This document shows positions 11,522-24,100 of a stretch of DNA of 64,000 nt, piece after piece; position 1 is the first letter of the stretch, and every line of letters begins with the position of its first letter. Below the pieces are notes generated by a model, which did not search any database, had not been told where the DNA came from, and was given only the letters and a program-made list of their open reading frames with translations. The DNA is from Erpobdella octoculata. Taxonomy: Eukaryota > Annelida > Clitellata > Hirudinida > Erpobdellidae. The translations under genes and the position numbers were made by a program. The stretch spans positions 9,715,356 to 9,779,355 of the forward strand of contig OZ022241.1 in NCBI GenBank assembly GCA_963978895.1, read 5' to 3'.

Positions 11522-13995
11522 CTTATATATAAAAATGAAATGTTTGTTTGTTTGTCCGGGAATAAAATTTAAACGGTCGAACAGATTTAATTGAAATTTG
11601 GCACATTTATGTAACTTATTCAAGCGGTGGTTCATGTAAAGTTTTAAATTAATTTGTTTCTCCGTTGATGTTTTATGGACAAAAACGTTTTGGTCAGCGG
11701 TAGTAAGGTAAAGTGAATTTTTTCTACAAAATAAAAATAAATTAATTTATAGTTAAATTATACAAAATATTTTTAATTTTTTTCTTAAGTTTTAAAGGTT
11801 TTAAATAAAAATATTAAATTAAATAAATATGTGTGTTGTTTAGTGCCGCCCATAGATATCTATGGTGCCGCCGGATAGCTTTGTTTTGATTTCATAGGGC
11901 TCATTCTCTTTCAAACTTCTTATTTTATTTTTTACTTTTCAGAGAAAATTAGAAAATTACATTTTAAAGAAAATTTTGCATGCAATACCAATTTATTGCA
12001 AAAGTTTCACTGATATATGAGGTGCATGAAATTTGAAAGAAATGAAAGCAAGTGCAGTATTTTTGTGTTTCAACAAAATCATGAACAAAGTTCTCAAGCC
12101 AGCCTATCAATCTGCTGCTGTTTTGTTCAATTTATAATTGCATCATTTGCTAAATAAAAGTGTTACTCTTCCATTGTTCCAAATTGATGATCTCCGAAAA
12201 TTCTGGGGAAATTCAATAAGTTAATGTTTTGACATTTTGATATAACAAGAAGGTTTTTAATATTATTATTACTTCATGTTTTATTTCAATCTGTGTTTTA
12301 TATCAAATTTTTCAAAGCCACGGGTCAACATTTATTGACATGCCACATGTAGCGTTATATGCTTTCTGTAGACATGACACTTAAAAACTAAGAACAACTC
12401 AAAAAGTAAGACTAGCGATTTTTCGAAAAGCAAAAGTGTGTGATAAATCTATTGTAAGCATTTATAATCTTACAAGTATTTAAAATAATTTATTTATTAT
12501 CCTCCCACAATGTTGCTTACCACCAGTACGCCGATGACACACAGCTCTTCATACCCATCAGCCCCAAAGATCCCACTGACCTTTCTTCCAGAATCAATAG
12601 ACTTACTTCATGCATACAGGCTGTAGAAACATGGTTCCTACATAACAATCTCCAGTTCAACACATCAAAAACCGAAGTATCCATCTTAGGCTCACATCAT
12701 CTTATCAATTCGCTCTCTCATATCAAATCAATCAATCTTGACCATGATCTCGTTCATCTTTCACCATCCCTGAAAATACTTGGCGTCACTATAGATAATA
12801 AACTAACATTTTCTAATTACATCACTAGCGTCATCAAGTCTTGCAACCACCACCTGAGGGCCATACGCCACATCAGGCCATTTCTCACTATGGAGCTGGC
12901 TTCTACGCTTGTACGTTGCCTTCTCCTGTCTAGAATTGACTACTGCAATTCTCTCCTCTACAACATAACACAACAACAGTGCGCGCGACTTCAGCGGACC
13001 TTGAATAGGGCAGCCAGAATCGTCCTGAACGTCGATACTTCAAAAGGCACACGTCATCAATCCTCCGTCAATAACCTCATCCGTCTTCACTGGTTGCCCA
13101 TAACTCACCGCATTTCGTTCAAGATCGCTCTCCTCACTCACAAAACACTCACTACTTCATCACCCCCATATCTTCGCACCCTACTCAAAATCCGGAAAAC
13201 TGGCAGATGTCTCCGCTCTTCTGCAGCTCCTCTCCTCCAGCAACATCACACCTCCAACAATATTTCAACGCGTGCCTTCCGTCATGCAGCGCCGTGTGTG
13301 TGGAATTCGCTACCTCCCGACATAAGAGCCACTGTGTCGACGGAACTTTTCAAACAGAAACTAAAAACTTATTATTTTAAAATATTCTCGGGGACTTTCG
13401 AAAGCGCCTCGGTTAATCTTGGCGCTATATAAAAACACTTATTATTATTATTATTATTATTATAAATATAACCAGTTGAGATATATGAGCGGATTTTAAC
13501 ATTATTGCAGCGTTAACTAATAAATTCTTTTTTTTTAGCTATAGTCAATCATAATAATCCTTTGCAGAAGATCACACTTGCAGAGTGGAACCAATACATT
13601 AGAGAACACTAATTAAAATTGAGGAAGCTCAGAAGTAACTAAACGAGCAAACCAAACAACAAAGTGTTAACGAGAGAACAGATCAATTTTGATGACTGTG
13701 CACAGCATTCCGTTACAGCCCATCTAAGCCACATTGGGAAGGCTCTAAAATTTAATGGAGGAACGAAAAAGCGACTGAGCGAAAAGAGCGAGCAGGAAAA
13801 GGAGAGCAAGCTGGAACGGTAAAGCGTAAAAGCAACCGGGAGCGGGAAAAGCAAAAGAGACCGGGGCCGGGAAAGCGACCGTGAGCAGAAATGCGACCTG
13901 GAACGGGAAAGCAAGCGGTTAAGGAAACAGCAGGTAGAGAGAAAAACGATAAAGAACCTTTAAAATCCTCGGGCAACGCCGGGTAACCCAGCTAG
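11522..13995 (+). mobile_element. non-autonomous Helitron-like element containing a LINE
   Basis: The left end is A|TCTTATATATAAAAATGAA, the right end is GCAACGCCGGGTAACCCAG followed by CTAG|T. This fits the Helitron rule (5' TC, 3' CTRR, insertion between A and T). The last ~250 bp are a purine-rich tract of GCGGGAACGGGAAA-like units that recurs at several other sites in the window. No Rep/helicase is present. A LINE fragment occupies 12505-13463. The two ends may come from different elements, so the joint assignment is tentative. Confidence 0.5.
12505..13463 (+). pseudogene. LINE fragment B, RT C-terminal half
   Basis: Open without a stop for ~920 bp, from HQYADDTQLF (RT catalytic YADD) through KILGVTIDNKLTF, LLLSRIDYCNSLLYN, LHWLPITHRISFKIALL and VWNSLPPDIR to a stop at 13430-13432. 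The gene is 5' truncated and ends in GCGCTATATAAAAACACTT plus an (ATT)n tail, the standard 3' structure of CR1/L2-like elements. It differs from the family at 16691, which ends in a different tail. Confidence 0.85.
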
Positions 13996-14076
13996 TTAAC
14001 CATATTGTTTAAAATGATTTATGAGCAATAATGTTTTTTTTATATTTGTATGTTTGATTTTTATCTTAAAACAATC

Positions 14077-14215
14077 GGGGTACCCGGCGTTTTTTCTCTC
14101 GCTTTCGTTTTTTTTCCCGCTTGCTTTCTCGCTTCCGGTCGCTTTCCCGTTCCTGTTTTCTCTCCCGGTCGCATTCCAGCTCCCGATTGCTCTCTCGTTC
14201 CCGTTCACGGAATAT
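14077..14215 (-). mobile_element. Helitron-like 3' end fragment
   Basis: On the minus strand this reads as the purine-rich GCGGGAAC tract ending in AACGCCGGGTACCCCG, the same terminal module as at 13995 and 20233, but without an intact CTAG. Confidence 0.5.
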
Positions 14216-14398
14216 ATGATTAAAAACTCCAAAATATAAAAATGTGAAATTTTGCAATTCAGTACCGAAATTAACCCAAACATTTTCTAGTTGATACTTT
14301 GGTGAGGATGCATTCCCCCACCCCCTGGATCCATTCGTGGTTATCACTACAACTGGCATTTCAAAACTAAACATTTTCAATAAACGGAAATATTCAGA

Positions 14399-15037
14399 AG
14401 ACCCATCCTTATGCATCATAAGGCTTGTATTCACACGTGTGGTTTTAAAATTTAAAATATGCAATCTATGGCAGTGGCATATAACTTTTGTTTGTTGTTA
14501 TTACAACGTTTATATTAACTTGCAACGTTGTTTGTCTGTTTCATCGCAACGACAAGTGCGAATAAGCATATCGATGTTGTTTGTTTGTTTCAGCGCAACA
14601 TCGAGTGCGAATAAGCATATCGAGTGCGAATAAGCACATCCACCATCCACTACAACAACTCAGCGCAAGGTTGTTTATTAAAAACTTTGAACAAACTGAG
14701 ATAAGAGCCAAAAAACATGTTCACATGTACCAAAACAAAATCAAATCAAATATATGAAGTTTTATTTAATAATAATTGTTTGTTTAAGCGCAAGTGTTAT
14801 TCAAAAACACCGCGACTCAACCGATCAACGAACTTGAGCAATGTTTAAATTTTAGTGTCTAAAACAAGATATTATAATATAAGACTATGAATCCCTAAAA
14901 AACAACATTAGCCTAATTTATAACCATTATAATGAAAATATCTATTACAAGCTTGGCTAGTACTTCCATGGGTGACATAAATTACATTAACCCGTTTTAA
15001 TAAACAAAATTAACAGTAAACAAGTGAATCAAAAAAC
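14399..15037 (+). repeat. interspersed repeat X, copy 2
   Basis: Second copy of the block at 10501-11206 in the same orientation, with small indels and fewer 19-bp tandem units. Confidence 0.85.
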
Positions 15038-15297
15038 AATTTTTTTTAAAAACACACTTTTATATAAGGGGACAACCATTTATTATGTCAACAAAATATG
15101 GGGGGTTTGAAGAAGTTTGACAATTGTTGACATGGGGGAGGGAAGGAATTCAAGATAAAATGACGTCAACAATGTATCTTTTTACAAGTGTTATTAAATC
15201 AAATAATTACAACTAAAATTTAACCGAATACGTTATTTAGTTATTTACTGAAAAGATTTATTAAGCCGAATAGTTTTGGTTGCTAAGGTGACGAGTT
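15038..15297. other. no gene seen
   Basis: AT-rich spacer. Confidence 0.4.
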
Positions 15298-15414
15298 TTC
15301 TATATATATAAAAATGAATGTTTGTCTGTATGTATGTATGTATGTATGTATGTATGTATGTATGTATGTATGTATGTATGTATGTATGTATGTATGTATG
15401 TATGTATGTATGTA

Positions 15415-15463
<49 letters not shown>

Positions 15464-15896
15464 ATGTATGTATGTATGTATGTATGTATGTATGTATGTA
15501 TGTATGTATGTATGTATGTATGTATGTATGTATGTATGTATGTATGTATGTATGTATGTATGTATGTATGTATGTATGTATGTATGTATGTATGTATGTA
15601 TGTATGTATGTATGTATGTATGTATGTATGTATGTATGTATGTATGTATGTATGTATGTATGTATGTATGTATGTATGTATGTATGTATGTATGTATGTA
15701 TGTATGTATGTATGTATGTATGTATGTATATATATATATGTATGTATATATGTATGTTATTTATGCATTGCTACACCATTCATCCGATGGTAATGAAATT
15801 TTCACACAACCTTGAGAGTCAAGGGGAATCAAATATAGAGAAAAAAAATTGAAATCCGTCAAAAAATAAGCCGAGCAGAGCGGGTGAGCGAGCGGG

Positions 15897-15899
<3 letters not shown>
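15298..15899 (+). mobile_element. Helitron-like 5' module with expanded TATG repeat
   Basis: The left end TTCTATATATATAAAAATGAA matches the other Helitron-like 5' ends. It is followed by the (TATG)n array, then TTATGCATTGCTACACCATT, TTTTCACACAACCTTGAGAG and a GAGCGGGTGAGCGAGCGGG tail. The last ~135 bp are repeated at 15960-16095. Confidence 0.5.
15316..15738. repeat. (TATG)n microsatellite with internal (TG)n
   Basis: About 420 bp of TATG units interrupted by a pure TG run at about 15419-15447. All three plus frames are open through it, giving spurious Met-Tyr-Val-Cys proteins. Confidence 0.97.
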
Positions 15900-15931
<32 letters not shown>

Positions 15932-16105
15932 TGAATGTTTGTATGTATGTATGTCCTTTATGCATTGCTACACCATTCATCCAATCGTAATGACATTTTC
16001 ACACAACCTTGAGAGTCAAGGGGAATCAAATATAGAGAAAAAAATTGAAATCCGTCACAAAATGAGCGGAGCGAGCGGGTGAACGAGCGGGAACTATATA
16101 TATAT
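15900..16105 (+). repeat. second copy of the Helitron-like module
   Basis: A TA run and short TATG array are followed by the same TTATGCATTGCTACACCATT...GAGCGGGAAC block as 15767-15899, with a few substitutions. This is a tandem duplication or a second insertion. Confidence 0.6.
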
Positions 16106-16107
16106 AT

Positions 16108-16300
16108 ATACTACCGGGGTTACCCGGCGTTGCTCGGAGGTTTTTAGAGTTTTGTTTATCGTTTTTCTCTAGCTCCCGTTTAATTCCCCGTTTTATCTCC
16201 CGCTCCCGGTCGCTTTCCCGTTCCCGCTTGCTCTCCCACTCCCAGTCGCTTTCCCGCTCCCGGTCACTTTCCCGATTCCGGTGGTTTTCCTGCCCCATCT
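16108..16300 (-). mobile_element. Helitron-like 3' end fragment
   Basis: The plus strand begins CTACCGGGGTTACCCGGCGT and continues into the pyrimidine-rich CTCCCGCTCCCGGTCGC tract. This is the reverse complement of the 3' module at 13995 and 20233. Confidence 0.55.
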
Positions 16301-16690
16301 ATCTCTTAATAATTTGTAATAACGTGCAATCGGTCACATTATGCAAGACTGGGAAGCAAGTCATGGACTTCTTGGTTTTTGGGACAGGCGCCTCGAGTGC
16401 GGCTGCCTTTCAACTCGTCCCGCCTAATCTAATCGTACATTTACAAACAGTTTTATTTCATCATTACTTTCAAAATTCGAAAAACTTTTTTTTTTTAGTA
16501 TATTGATATCAATTTGAAAAATTTTACGTTGCTCTTCGGACTGTTTCTGCGTCTCGCGTGTAGCTGCCTTTCAATACATCCCGTCTCCTCGTAAATACTT
16601 ATATTTAAAAACAGTTTTATTTATTAATTATTAAACTAAAAACTCAAAATTCTTCTCTTAAGCAATGGATTATTATCAACTTGAAACATT

Positions 16691-19600
16691 TTGGGTTGCT
16701 TTTTCGGACGGTTTTTGTGCCGTTTACTGCTTTCTAGTCTCTTTATAAACATGTCTGCAATGTGTACGCCTACTCGCCAAATCTACTCTTGGAGCGAACT
16801 TATCTCGATCAACACTGAAATAAGCAATAGAAATCTCGACATCTGTTTACTCACTGAGACTCATCATTCCTCTACCAGAGACACTTCTCTCCGTCGCTAC
16901 GTTCCTGAAAATTATTCTATACATGATTCCCCACGTCAGTCCGAGGGTGAGGGTGACCGTGGTTACGGAGGTGTTGCTGCCATAATCAACTCTAGCTTGA
17001 GATACCGCCAAATTAAATCGTCCAACCCGGCAGTGACGTTTGAGTCACTTGCATTCACGGTTGGCGGTTGCTCTACTGTTGCTGTATTGCTGTTATACCG
17101 TCCGGGCTCGCCGCAGGTGTCGGAATTATTCTTTGAAGAACTGACGAGATACCTGGAAGTTTTGGCTCTATACAAGTGCCAAATCGTTGTGACTGGAGAT
17201 TTCAACATTCATATTGAGAGAAAAGATGACCATAATGCCGTGCGACTACTGGATCTATTCGCGAGTTTTGATTGCGCCCATCATGTGCACGAACCCACTC
17301 ACACTCGGGGAGGAACGCTCGATCATATTTTCACGCGTCATGAGGAGACTGTTTCCGATGTGGGCGTTGATCCAGCTGGAGTAATATCTGAGCATAGTTT
17401 CATATAACCTGGAAATTGCATTTCGTGAAACAAACAACATTGGTTGTGTGGAATTCCATCAGGTCCTGGAAAAAAGTAGACCATACTCTATTCCAGCGGG
17501 CGTTGCGTGAGTCCGAGCTCTGCGAAGAGATCCCGGATGACGATGGCCCTGACATTCTTTTTGCTACCTACGATACAGTTCTTCGGGGGCTAGCGGACAG
17601 ATTCGCCCCAATCAAAACAGTCAAAATCCGATGTCGACCGATTGCTGTATGGTACGATGATGAGTCTCGACAGTTGCGTCGCAGCTCGCGAATTTTCGAA
17701 AAACGTTAGAGACGCACGATGCTTCCCTCTGATAGACTAGCCTGGGTGGAGAAAGAAAAGGAGCGTCACAAAATCAACCGTGCCAAGAAAAATGGCTACT
17801 GGTTACAGATTGTAAAGAATAATGTTGGTCAACCTAGAAAATTGTGGAAGACCTTCTCTAGTATTCTTGGCCTCAATCGGGTGGCAGCCACTAAGAGCGG
17901 TGGCCCTAGCGCTCAGGATCTACTGGACCATTTCACCAAAAAGATTCGTGACATTCGGGACTCAACGGGTGCCTCGCCGCCTGCTTCCGGACTTCCTCCA
18001 GCGAGTGTTCTTCTGAACAACTTCGAGCCTTGTTCAACAAAGGAAGTCTACGAAATGATTCTGGCCGCCAAATCCACATCATGCTCGCTTGATCCGATTC
18101 CGACTCACGTTCTTAGGAATTCCTGACAGACCTACTTCCATATATCACTGAGATGTGTAATCGCTCACTTCAGTCTGGTTGGTTGCCTCAATCACAGCAA
18201 CATGCCATCGTGAACCTAATTTTGAAGGGAGAAGTTCTGGATCGAAATGACGTCAAAAACTACCGGCCAATATCCAACCTCACCTTCATTTCCAAGTTGG
18301 TGGAACGAATTGTAAGCAAACGACTAACAACATTCCTTAATGAACACAGTCTGTTGCAGAGGCACCAATCTGGATTCCAAGCTTGTCATTCGACTGAAAC
18401 GGCCCTTCTGAAAGTTGAATCGGACATCCTGTCTGCTGCAGATAATAAAAACGTAACTCTCCTCGGGCTACTCGATATCTCTGCTGCCTTTGATACAGTG
18501 GACCATGACATACTCCTCCATCGTCTAAAGGAGTCATTTGGGTTGTCTGGGTCGGTCCTTGCTTGGCTGTCTTCCTTTCTCCGGGAACGTACGCAGCAGG
18601 TCATTTTCGGCGGGGTCGCGTCGTTGACCGCTGATGTCACTTCTGGCGTTCCTCAAGGTAGTGTACTTGGTCCTCTGCTTTTTCTCCTTTATACGGCGGA
18701 CGTTCTTATTGCTGCATCTGAGCACGGCTTGGAAATTCACTGTTATGCCGACGATGCTCAATTGGATGCTGTCGGTGGAGCGGCCGATGCAGACCGCCAT
18801 GTAACGAATGCGACTGAATGTATTGGTGTGATTTATGCCTGGATGTCGTCGAATCGTCAAAAGTTGAACCCTGACAAGACTCAGTTTATCTGACTTGGAG
18901 AACGAAAGCAGTTACAAAAGATCAGAATAAAATCTGTGACCCTCCTTGGGGGCGCTGTGACCCTTCAACCTGCGGTGAATGATCTTGGTGTCACGATTGA
19001 TGGTCCATTGACCATGCGCGATCATGTCCAGAAAATCTGCCGCTCATCATCTTACCAGCTACGCCAACTCCGAGTCATCCACGGCTCTCAACCGAGACTT
19101 GCACAATGCTCGTTCATGCGTTCGTCTCAAGTAAACTCGATTACTGCAATAGTCTGCTTGCCGGATTGAGTGATGAACTGATCAACAGACTCCAGTCTGT
19201 GCTGCGCTCGACGGCTCGCCTGATTCTAAAGAAGCGGAGATTTGACCCAGTTTCGGATGACATGCGTAAACGTCTGCGCTGGCTCCCTATCAGACAAAGA
19301 ATCCAGTTTAAACTAGGTCTATTGGCTTTTAAGAGTTTGCACGGTCTGGCTCCACCATACCTGTGCGACATGATTTTACAAGTCAGCTCCTGTGATTACA
19401 GTTCCCGCCTTCGGTCGGCCGCTCGTGGCGACCTGAATGTTCCCCGGACACACTCTGTGCGGATGGGTCCCCGGGGTTTCGCAGTGGCTGGTCCGAAGCT
19501 CTGGAACTCCTTGTCACAGGAGCTAAAAATACCTGACATTTCTTTAACTACATTTAAATCTCTACTTAAATTTGAACTTTTTAAGAGAGCTTATGAATCT

Positions 19601-19745
19601 AACTAATTAATATACAATACTGTACAACTATCCATTATTATTTTATTTTTATTTTGCACGTGACTCACATGGCGCTCCCGTAATGGATTGTGTCGATAAG
19701 GGAGCGCCTAATCAAATGATTCTTTGATTTGATTCTTAATATTAA
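16691..19745 (+). pseudogene. LINE C, near full-length ORF2 with frameshifts
   Basis: Endonuclease domain (ICLLTETHHSS, VVTGDFNIHI, TLDHIFTRHE, SEHSF) lies at 16760-17407, followed by a linker to 18120. RT runs 18150-18900 with [64 protein letters not shown] and catalytic YADDAQL. The C-terminal region is at 18936-19606, with FVSSKLDYCNSLLAGL, RWLPIRQRIQFKLGLL and KLWNSLSQELK, ending in TAA. The 3' UTR ends near 19745 with short TCAAATGATT-type repeats. Stops or shifts occur near 17406, 17709, 18124, 18893 and 19080, so it is inactive. The endonuclease SDH motif reads SEH. The layout is CR1/L2-like. Confidence 0.9.
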
Positions 19746-20043
19746 GAAGTCCATTAGCAAGTAATGTCTGTTACGCAATTGTAAACAGTGCTTCGAAAAC
19801 TTATGCAATGATCATGTATAGGCACTTTTGGACCGGAAGGTTTTTTGGCCCCCTGAGCCGGGGGATCGGAGAAGAAATCCAAACCTTCTTTACTTTTTCC
19901 CCTTCTTAACTTTCCAGGCCAAAAGTTCCTATGTACAACCATCAAAGGTAATTGCGTAATAAAATTCAAATTTTGTTTACGTAACAACATTTGAAGGCTT
20001 CAAGCAACTTTTAGCAAATCTATTTTACGTTTTATGGGCTAAA

Positions 20044-20233
20044 ATAAGTTATGAAAAAGTGGAAAAGAAAAAATGAGCGGGAGCGGAAACGGGAGAGTAA
20101 GCGGGAACGGAAACGGGAGAGCAAGCGGGAACGGGAGAGCAAGCGGGAACGGAAACGGGAGAGCAAGCGAGAGCAAGAGAGAAAATGATAAAAACCTCTG
20201 AAAACCCCGAGCAACGCCGGGTAACCCCGCTAG
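20044..20233 (+). mobile_element. Helitron-like 3' end fragment
   Basis: Purine-rich GAGCGGGAGCGGAAACGGGA units run into ACCCCGAGCAACGCCGGGTA and ACCCCG with terminal CTAG|T at 20230-20234. There is no matching 5' end nearby. Confidence 0.55.
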
Positions 20234-20517
20234 TTTTCATTATAAACATAAATAGTTCGACGAATATATCACAAATAAGGTGTCCAATCGATCCGAAAAT
20301 TTGATAGAATGCATTGTTAATCAGTTTGGAGGTATGTTTAAAGTTTTAAGTCTCTAGCTCATCGGGAAGTTAGCTTAAAATCGATTGCCAATTTTGACTA
20401 CAGATCGACAGACAGAGAAGTCAAGTTAAGTAAATGTGTGTAAAAATGAAAAATAATAAAAAATATAAATAATATTTAGATTTAAAAAAAATACACACTA
20501 AAAAATAATATAAAGTA

Positions 20518-20554
20518 CTAGCAGGGTGCCCGGCGTTGCCCGGGCTATACGTCC
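20518..20554 (-). mobile_element. Helitron-like 3' terminus
   Basis: The plus strand reads A|CTAGCAGGGTGCCCGGCGTT followed by GCCCGGGC, the reverse complement of the 3' module. It is joined directly to an antisense LINE fragment, consistent with sequence capture by the element. Confidence 0.45.
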
Positions 20555-20955
20555 GCCTTATAGAGGAGAAAAAGCAGAGGACCAAGTACATTACCTTAAG
20601 GAACACCAGAAGTGACATCAGCAGTCAACGACGCGACCCCGCCGAAAACGACCTGCTGCGTCCGTTCCCGGAGAAAAGAAGACAGCCAAGAAAGGACCCC
20701 CAGACAACCCAAATGACTCCTTAAGACGATGGATGAGTATGTCATGGTCCACTGTATCGAAGGCACAGACATATCGAGTAACCCGAGGAGAGTTACGTTT
20801 TTATTATCTGCAGCAGACAGGATGTCCTATAGAACTTTCAGAAGGGCCGTTTCAGTCGAATGACAAGCTCGGAATCCAGATTGGTGCCTCTGCAACAGAC
20901 TGTGTTCATTAAGGAATGCTGTTAACCGTTTGCTTACAATTCGTTCTACCAACTA
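20555..20955 (-). pseudogene. antisense fragment of LINE C (RT)
   Basis: Reverse complement of about 18296-18700 of the LINE at 16691, covering LVERIVSKRL to the GVPQGS region, with scattered differences. No promoter or ORF of its own. Confidence 0.85.
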
Positions 20956-21119
20956 GTTATTATTATATTTATTTAACGTGCTCTCTAAAGGAAAATTTAT
21001 CAGAGCACGAGGCAAACATTTAAACACAGAATAGCTAGGTAGTTGTTCTGTTTGAACTCTGGTGCTCACCTCTGACCGATGAAAAAAGATTTTTTATAAC
21101 AGACAAGAAATGAATGACA

Positions 21120-24100
21120 TTAAATAAATTTTAATTTTGTCTGTCCACGTTTCAAGTGGGGATCAGCCACATAAGTTAACTTTCTTTTCTTATTTCCTAA
21201 ATCATGCCCATTGACTTGCCACTCATTCGAACCTTGTAAAAGTTAAAATTTATTGCATCAGACAGACCAAAAATTACTTTTACACCAACAAAAACATTTT
21301 TATAATTTACTACCTTGCATCTTATCCAAATCCAGCTGTATCCTTCCGCAGGTAGAAGCAAAGCTTTTACTACTAATAAATTTTTCTGGTGGGTTATCAC
21401 CAAAGTTAAACATTGGAACTTGATTTGGAACAGCCCAATTTTGATCATAAACATTTGATTCAGACAGCCGCTCAGGAAACTGTGACATCATCTCTACAGC
21501 TTGAATCGGTTTACATGGATAACAGTTGGATGGCCTAAACGTATTTTGTGAAGTATAATATATCGGTTTTTTAAAACATTCTCTTTGACGAAAACCCTTA
21601 TCAAACTTAGTCATATTATTCTTATTATCTTCCTGAAAACGTGGATTAACAAATAGATCTGATTCTGTTATGTTTGATGGAACAAAACATCTGGCAGCTT
21701 CTTTGATGGTTTGTCTAAACAATGCAACATCATCAATTGAATTTTCGACCGGTTCAGTAAAAGCAAAAACATCTTCTTTGTGGGGGAGGAGAGCTTTGTT
21801 TCCACAAGCAAAAGCATTTTCTTTTTCAAATACATCATCAGTGTTATCACAATCATATGAGCTAACATTTCTAATAAGGTTTTTCTTGTCATTATAAGAA
21901 AAAGGAGAAATTCTGAAGAGAGAACATTCATTAGAGTAATTTTCCTTCACTTTTGGACAGCATTCGTTTTTCAATTGCTTTACAAACATCTGATTATCAT
22001 TCATTTGTAATTTATACTTTCCTCTCCCAGGGGCTTCATCATCAAATGAAACGATTTTGACATATTCATCTTGTATGTCAGAAAAACATGATATAACAGG
22101 TGATTTATTCCCAGCCGTAGAATGTGGTAGAGACTGACAATCAGCAGGTTCCCAGCTTTCTGGTATGATGATGTTGTCCTTAAGGCGATTGAACATTGGA
22201 CTTGAAGACTGCCGTAGTTCTATGAACATCTTGCAATAGAAAAAAAAAATAAGAATCAACATTTTAAGAAATACATTCCAACAAAAAGTAAATATTATAA
22301 AAGTCGTTTTTAGAAAAAAAAAACTTAAAACATACTTTAAAAATTCTAGTTGATATGATGGGGAATTCTTTTTGTAGATCAGAAAGGCAAAGATGAATCA
22401 GGGAAGCTAGAGTATTATTATGTAGTACCATCTGAGCACTGCAAGAAACAAAACCTCAATATTATTTCAGCATCACAATTAGAAATTTAATTGAAGAAAC
22501 CACCGTAGCTAAAAAAAATTAAAGTATTGCTGTAAATAAAAAAACAAAACATAAAATTAGTGACACTCTATCTTAAGAAATGACTTTTGTACAATTTTTC
22601 ATTTTTTCATTGAGATTTTTCATTTATTGAAAATAAGTAAAACCTCACATTCAAAAACATTAGCAAGAAATTGATTAACCTCATGGAGTTAAAGCAAGGG
22701 AATGCCAATAAAAATAATTCCTCCTGAATGGTAGAAAATAAAAGCAGAAGATATCATTGTGTAGAAGGTGTTAAGAATAATAATTTAATAAATATCAATT
22801 TTTAAAAATTAAAATAAACTAAGTTTAAATATGTTTCTTGAATAGAGGAAATCAAGATGAAAATATTATGACTTATTAAAAAAACAGTATGAAACAGTTA
22901 TCTGAAGTTCATACCTTGACAACATCGGCATTTAAAAAACTCCTATCAAGCCATCTCTGTTTCATGACATCATCGAGTGGCTCCAGAGATTTGTAAATAG
23001 AATCTCCTATTTTACGAATAATTTTTGGAATGTGATCAGTCGTCTTGCAGCAGGTTACCTGGACAAAATAAGTTGAGTTATAAATTAACGTTTTGAACTG
23101 AACACACCCAAAATTAATTAAACGCTGACGGCAAAGGAATCAGGATATAAGTTGTTCTAATGTAGCTTCCGTCCATTCGCAGTCTATTTATGACAATTTG
23201 TATTCTAATACTAATTTATGTAAATCAAAATTATAAAAAGTAAACTCATCATGATTCATATTACTTTACACTAATTATTTCTATGTATGAAAAATATTTT
23301 AGCATATTTAAGTTCTTAAATGACTTAATTTGAAGTAATAAAACTGAAAGCTTCAAAACCAGAAAAACAGAATAAGCACCGACCTTGACCTTGTAATCAG
23401 AACATTTATTAGAGATCAATGAAAGAATAGAAAACAAATTGTAGTAGCCAGAAGTAGAATTGCTAGTCAGCATGCTGTAATTGTAAACAAAAATATCACT
23501 ATTAAATTCAACAACATATTCACAGTCTTCAATCAGAAGAAATGTAATTTTGTTACATGTTCTACGAAATTAACTCAAGTTTACAATTAACTATTAACTA
23601 TTAATGAAAGAAATAAAACTGTTATATGGTTTATGATTTAACACAAACCTGCAATCAAGATTGTAAAACACAATCCACAAGACGGTCAACGAAAGACTAA
23701 GACGAGCAACTCTGCATAGAATCCCTTCAGTAACCTGATCACTAGTTAGAGATGTAATGTCCAATATGACAACTCCGTTATTGCAGTCCAATAAAACGTC
23801 ACAGTGAGTTAGTTCAAATCCCATTCCAGTGTAGTCTCTTTCAACAAGTGTAATGTTGAACCTGTAAATCCAAAACGTTGAAAAATACCTAATGCTAGAA
23901 AAATACAAAACTTTCTTCAGTTGAAAAAATTATTTTACAAAAATACATGATGTGATGTGCGTGTGATAGAAGAAATGAGTTTATTATTGATAAGAAAAAA
24001 CAGTACTGCCTAAACCTCATTTCATTGACAATCAAGATAAATAATTATCGATAGCAAAGATTAATTGAAATGCTGTACCTATCTTTAAGAATGTTGAACA

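Noticed and set aside
15314..15852. Three overlapping 159-176 codon Met-Tyr-Val-Cys proteins
   Set aside because: All three plus frames of the TATG microsatellite are open, so the ORFs carry no coding evidence.
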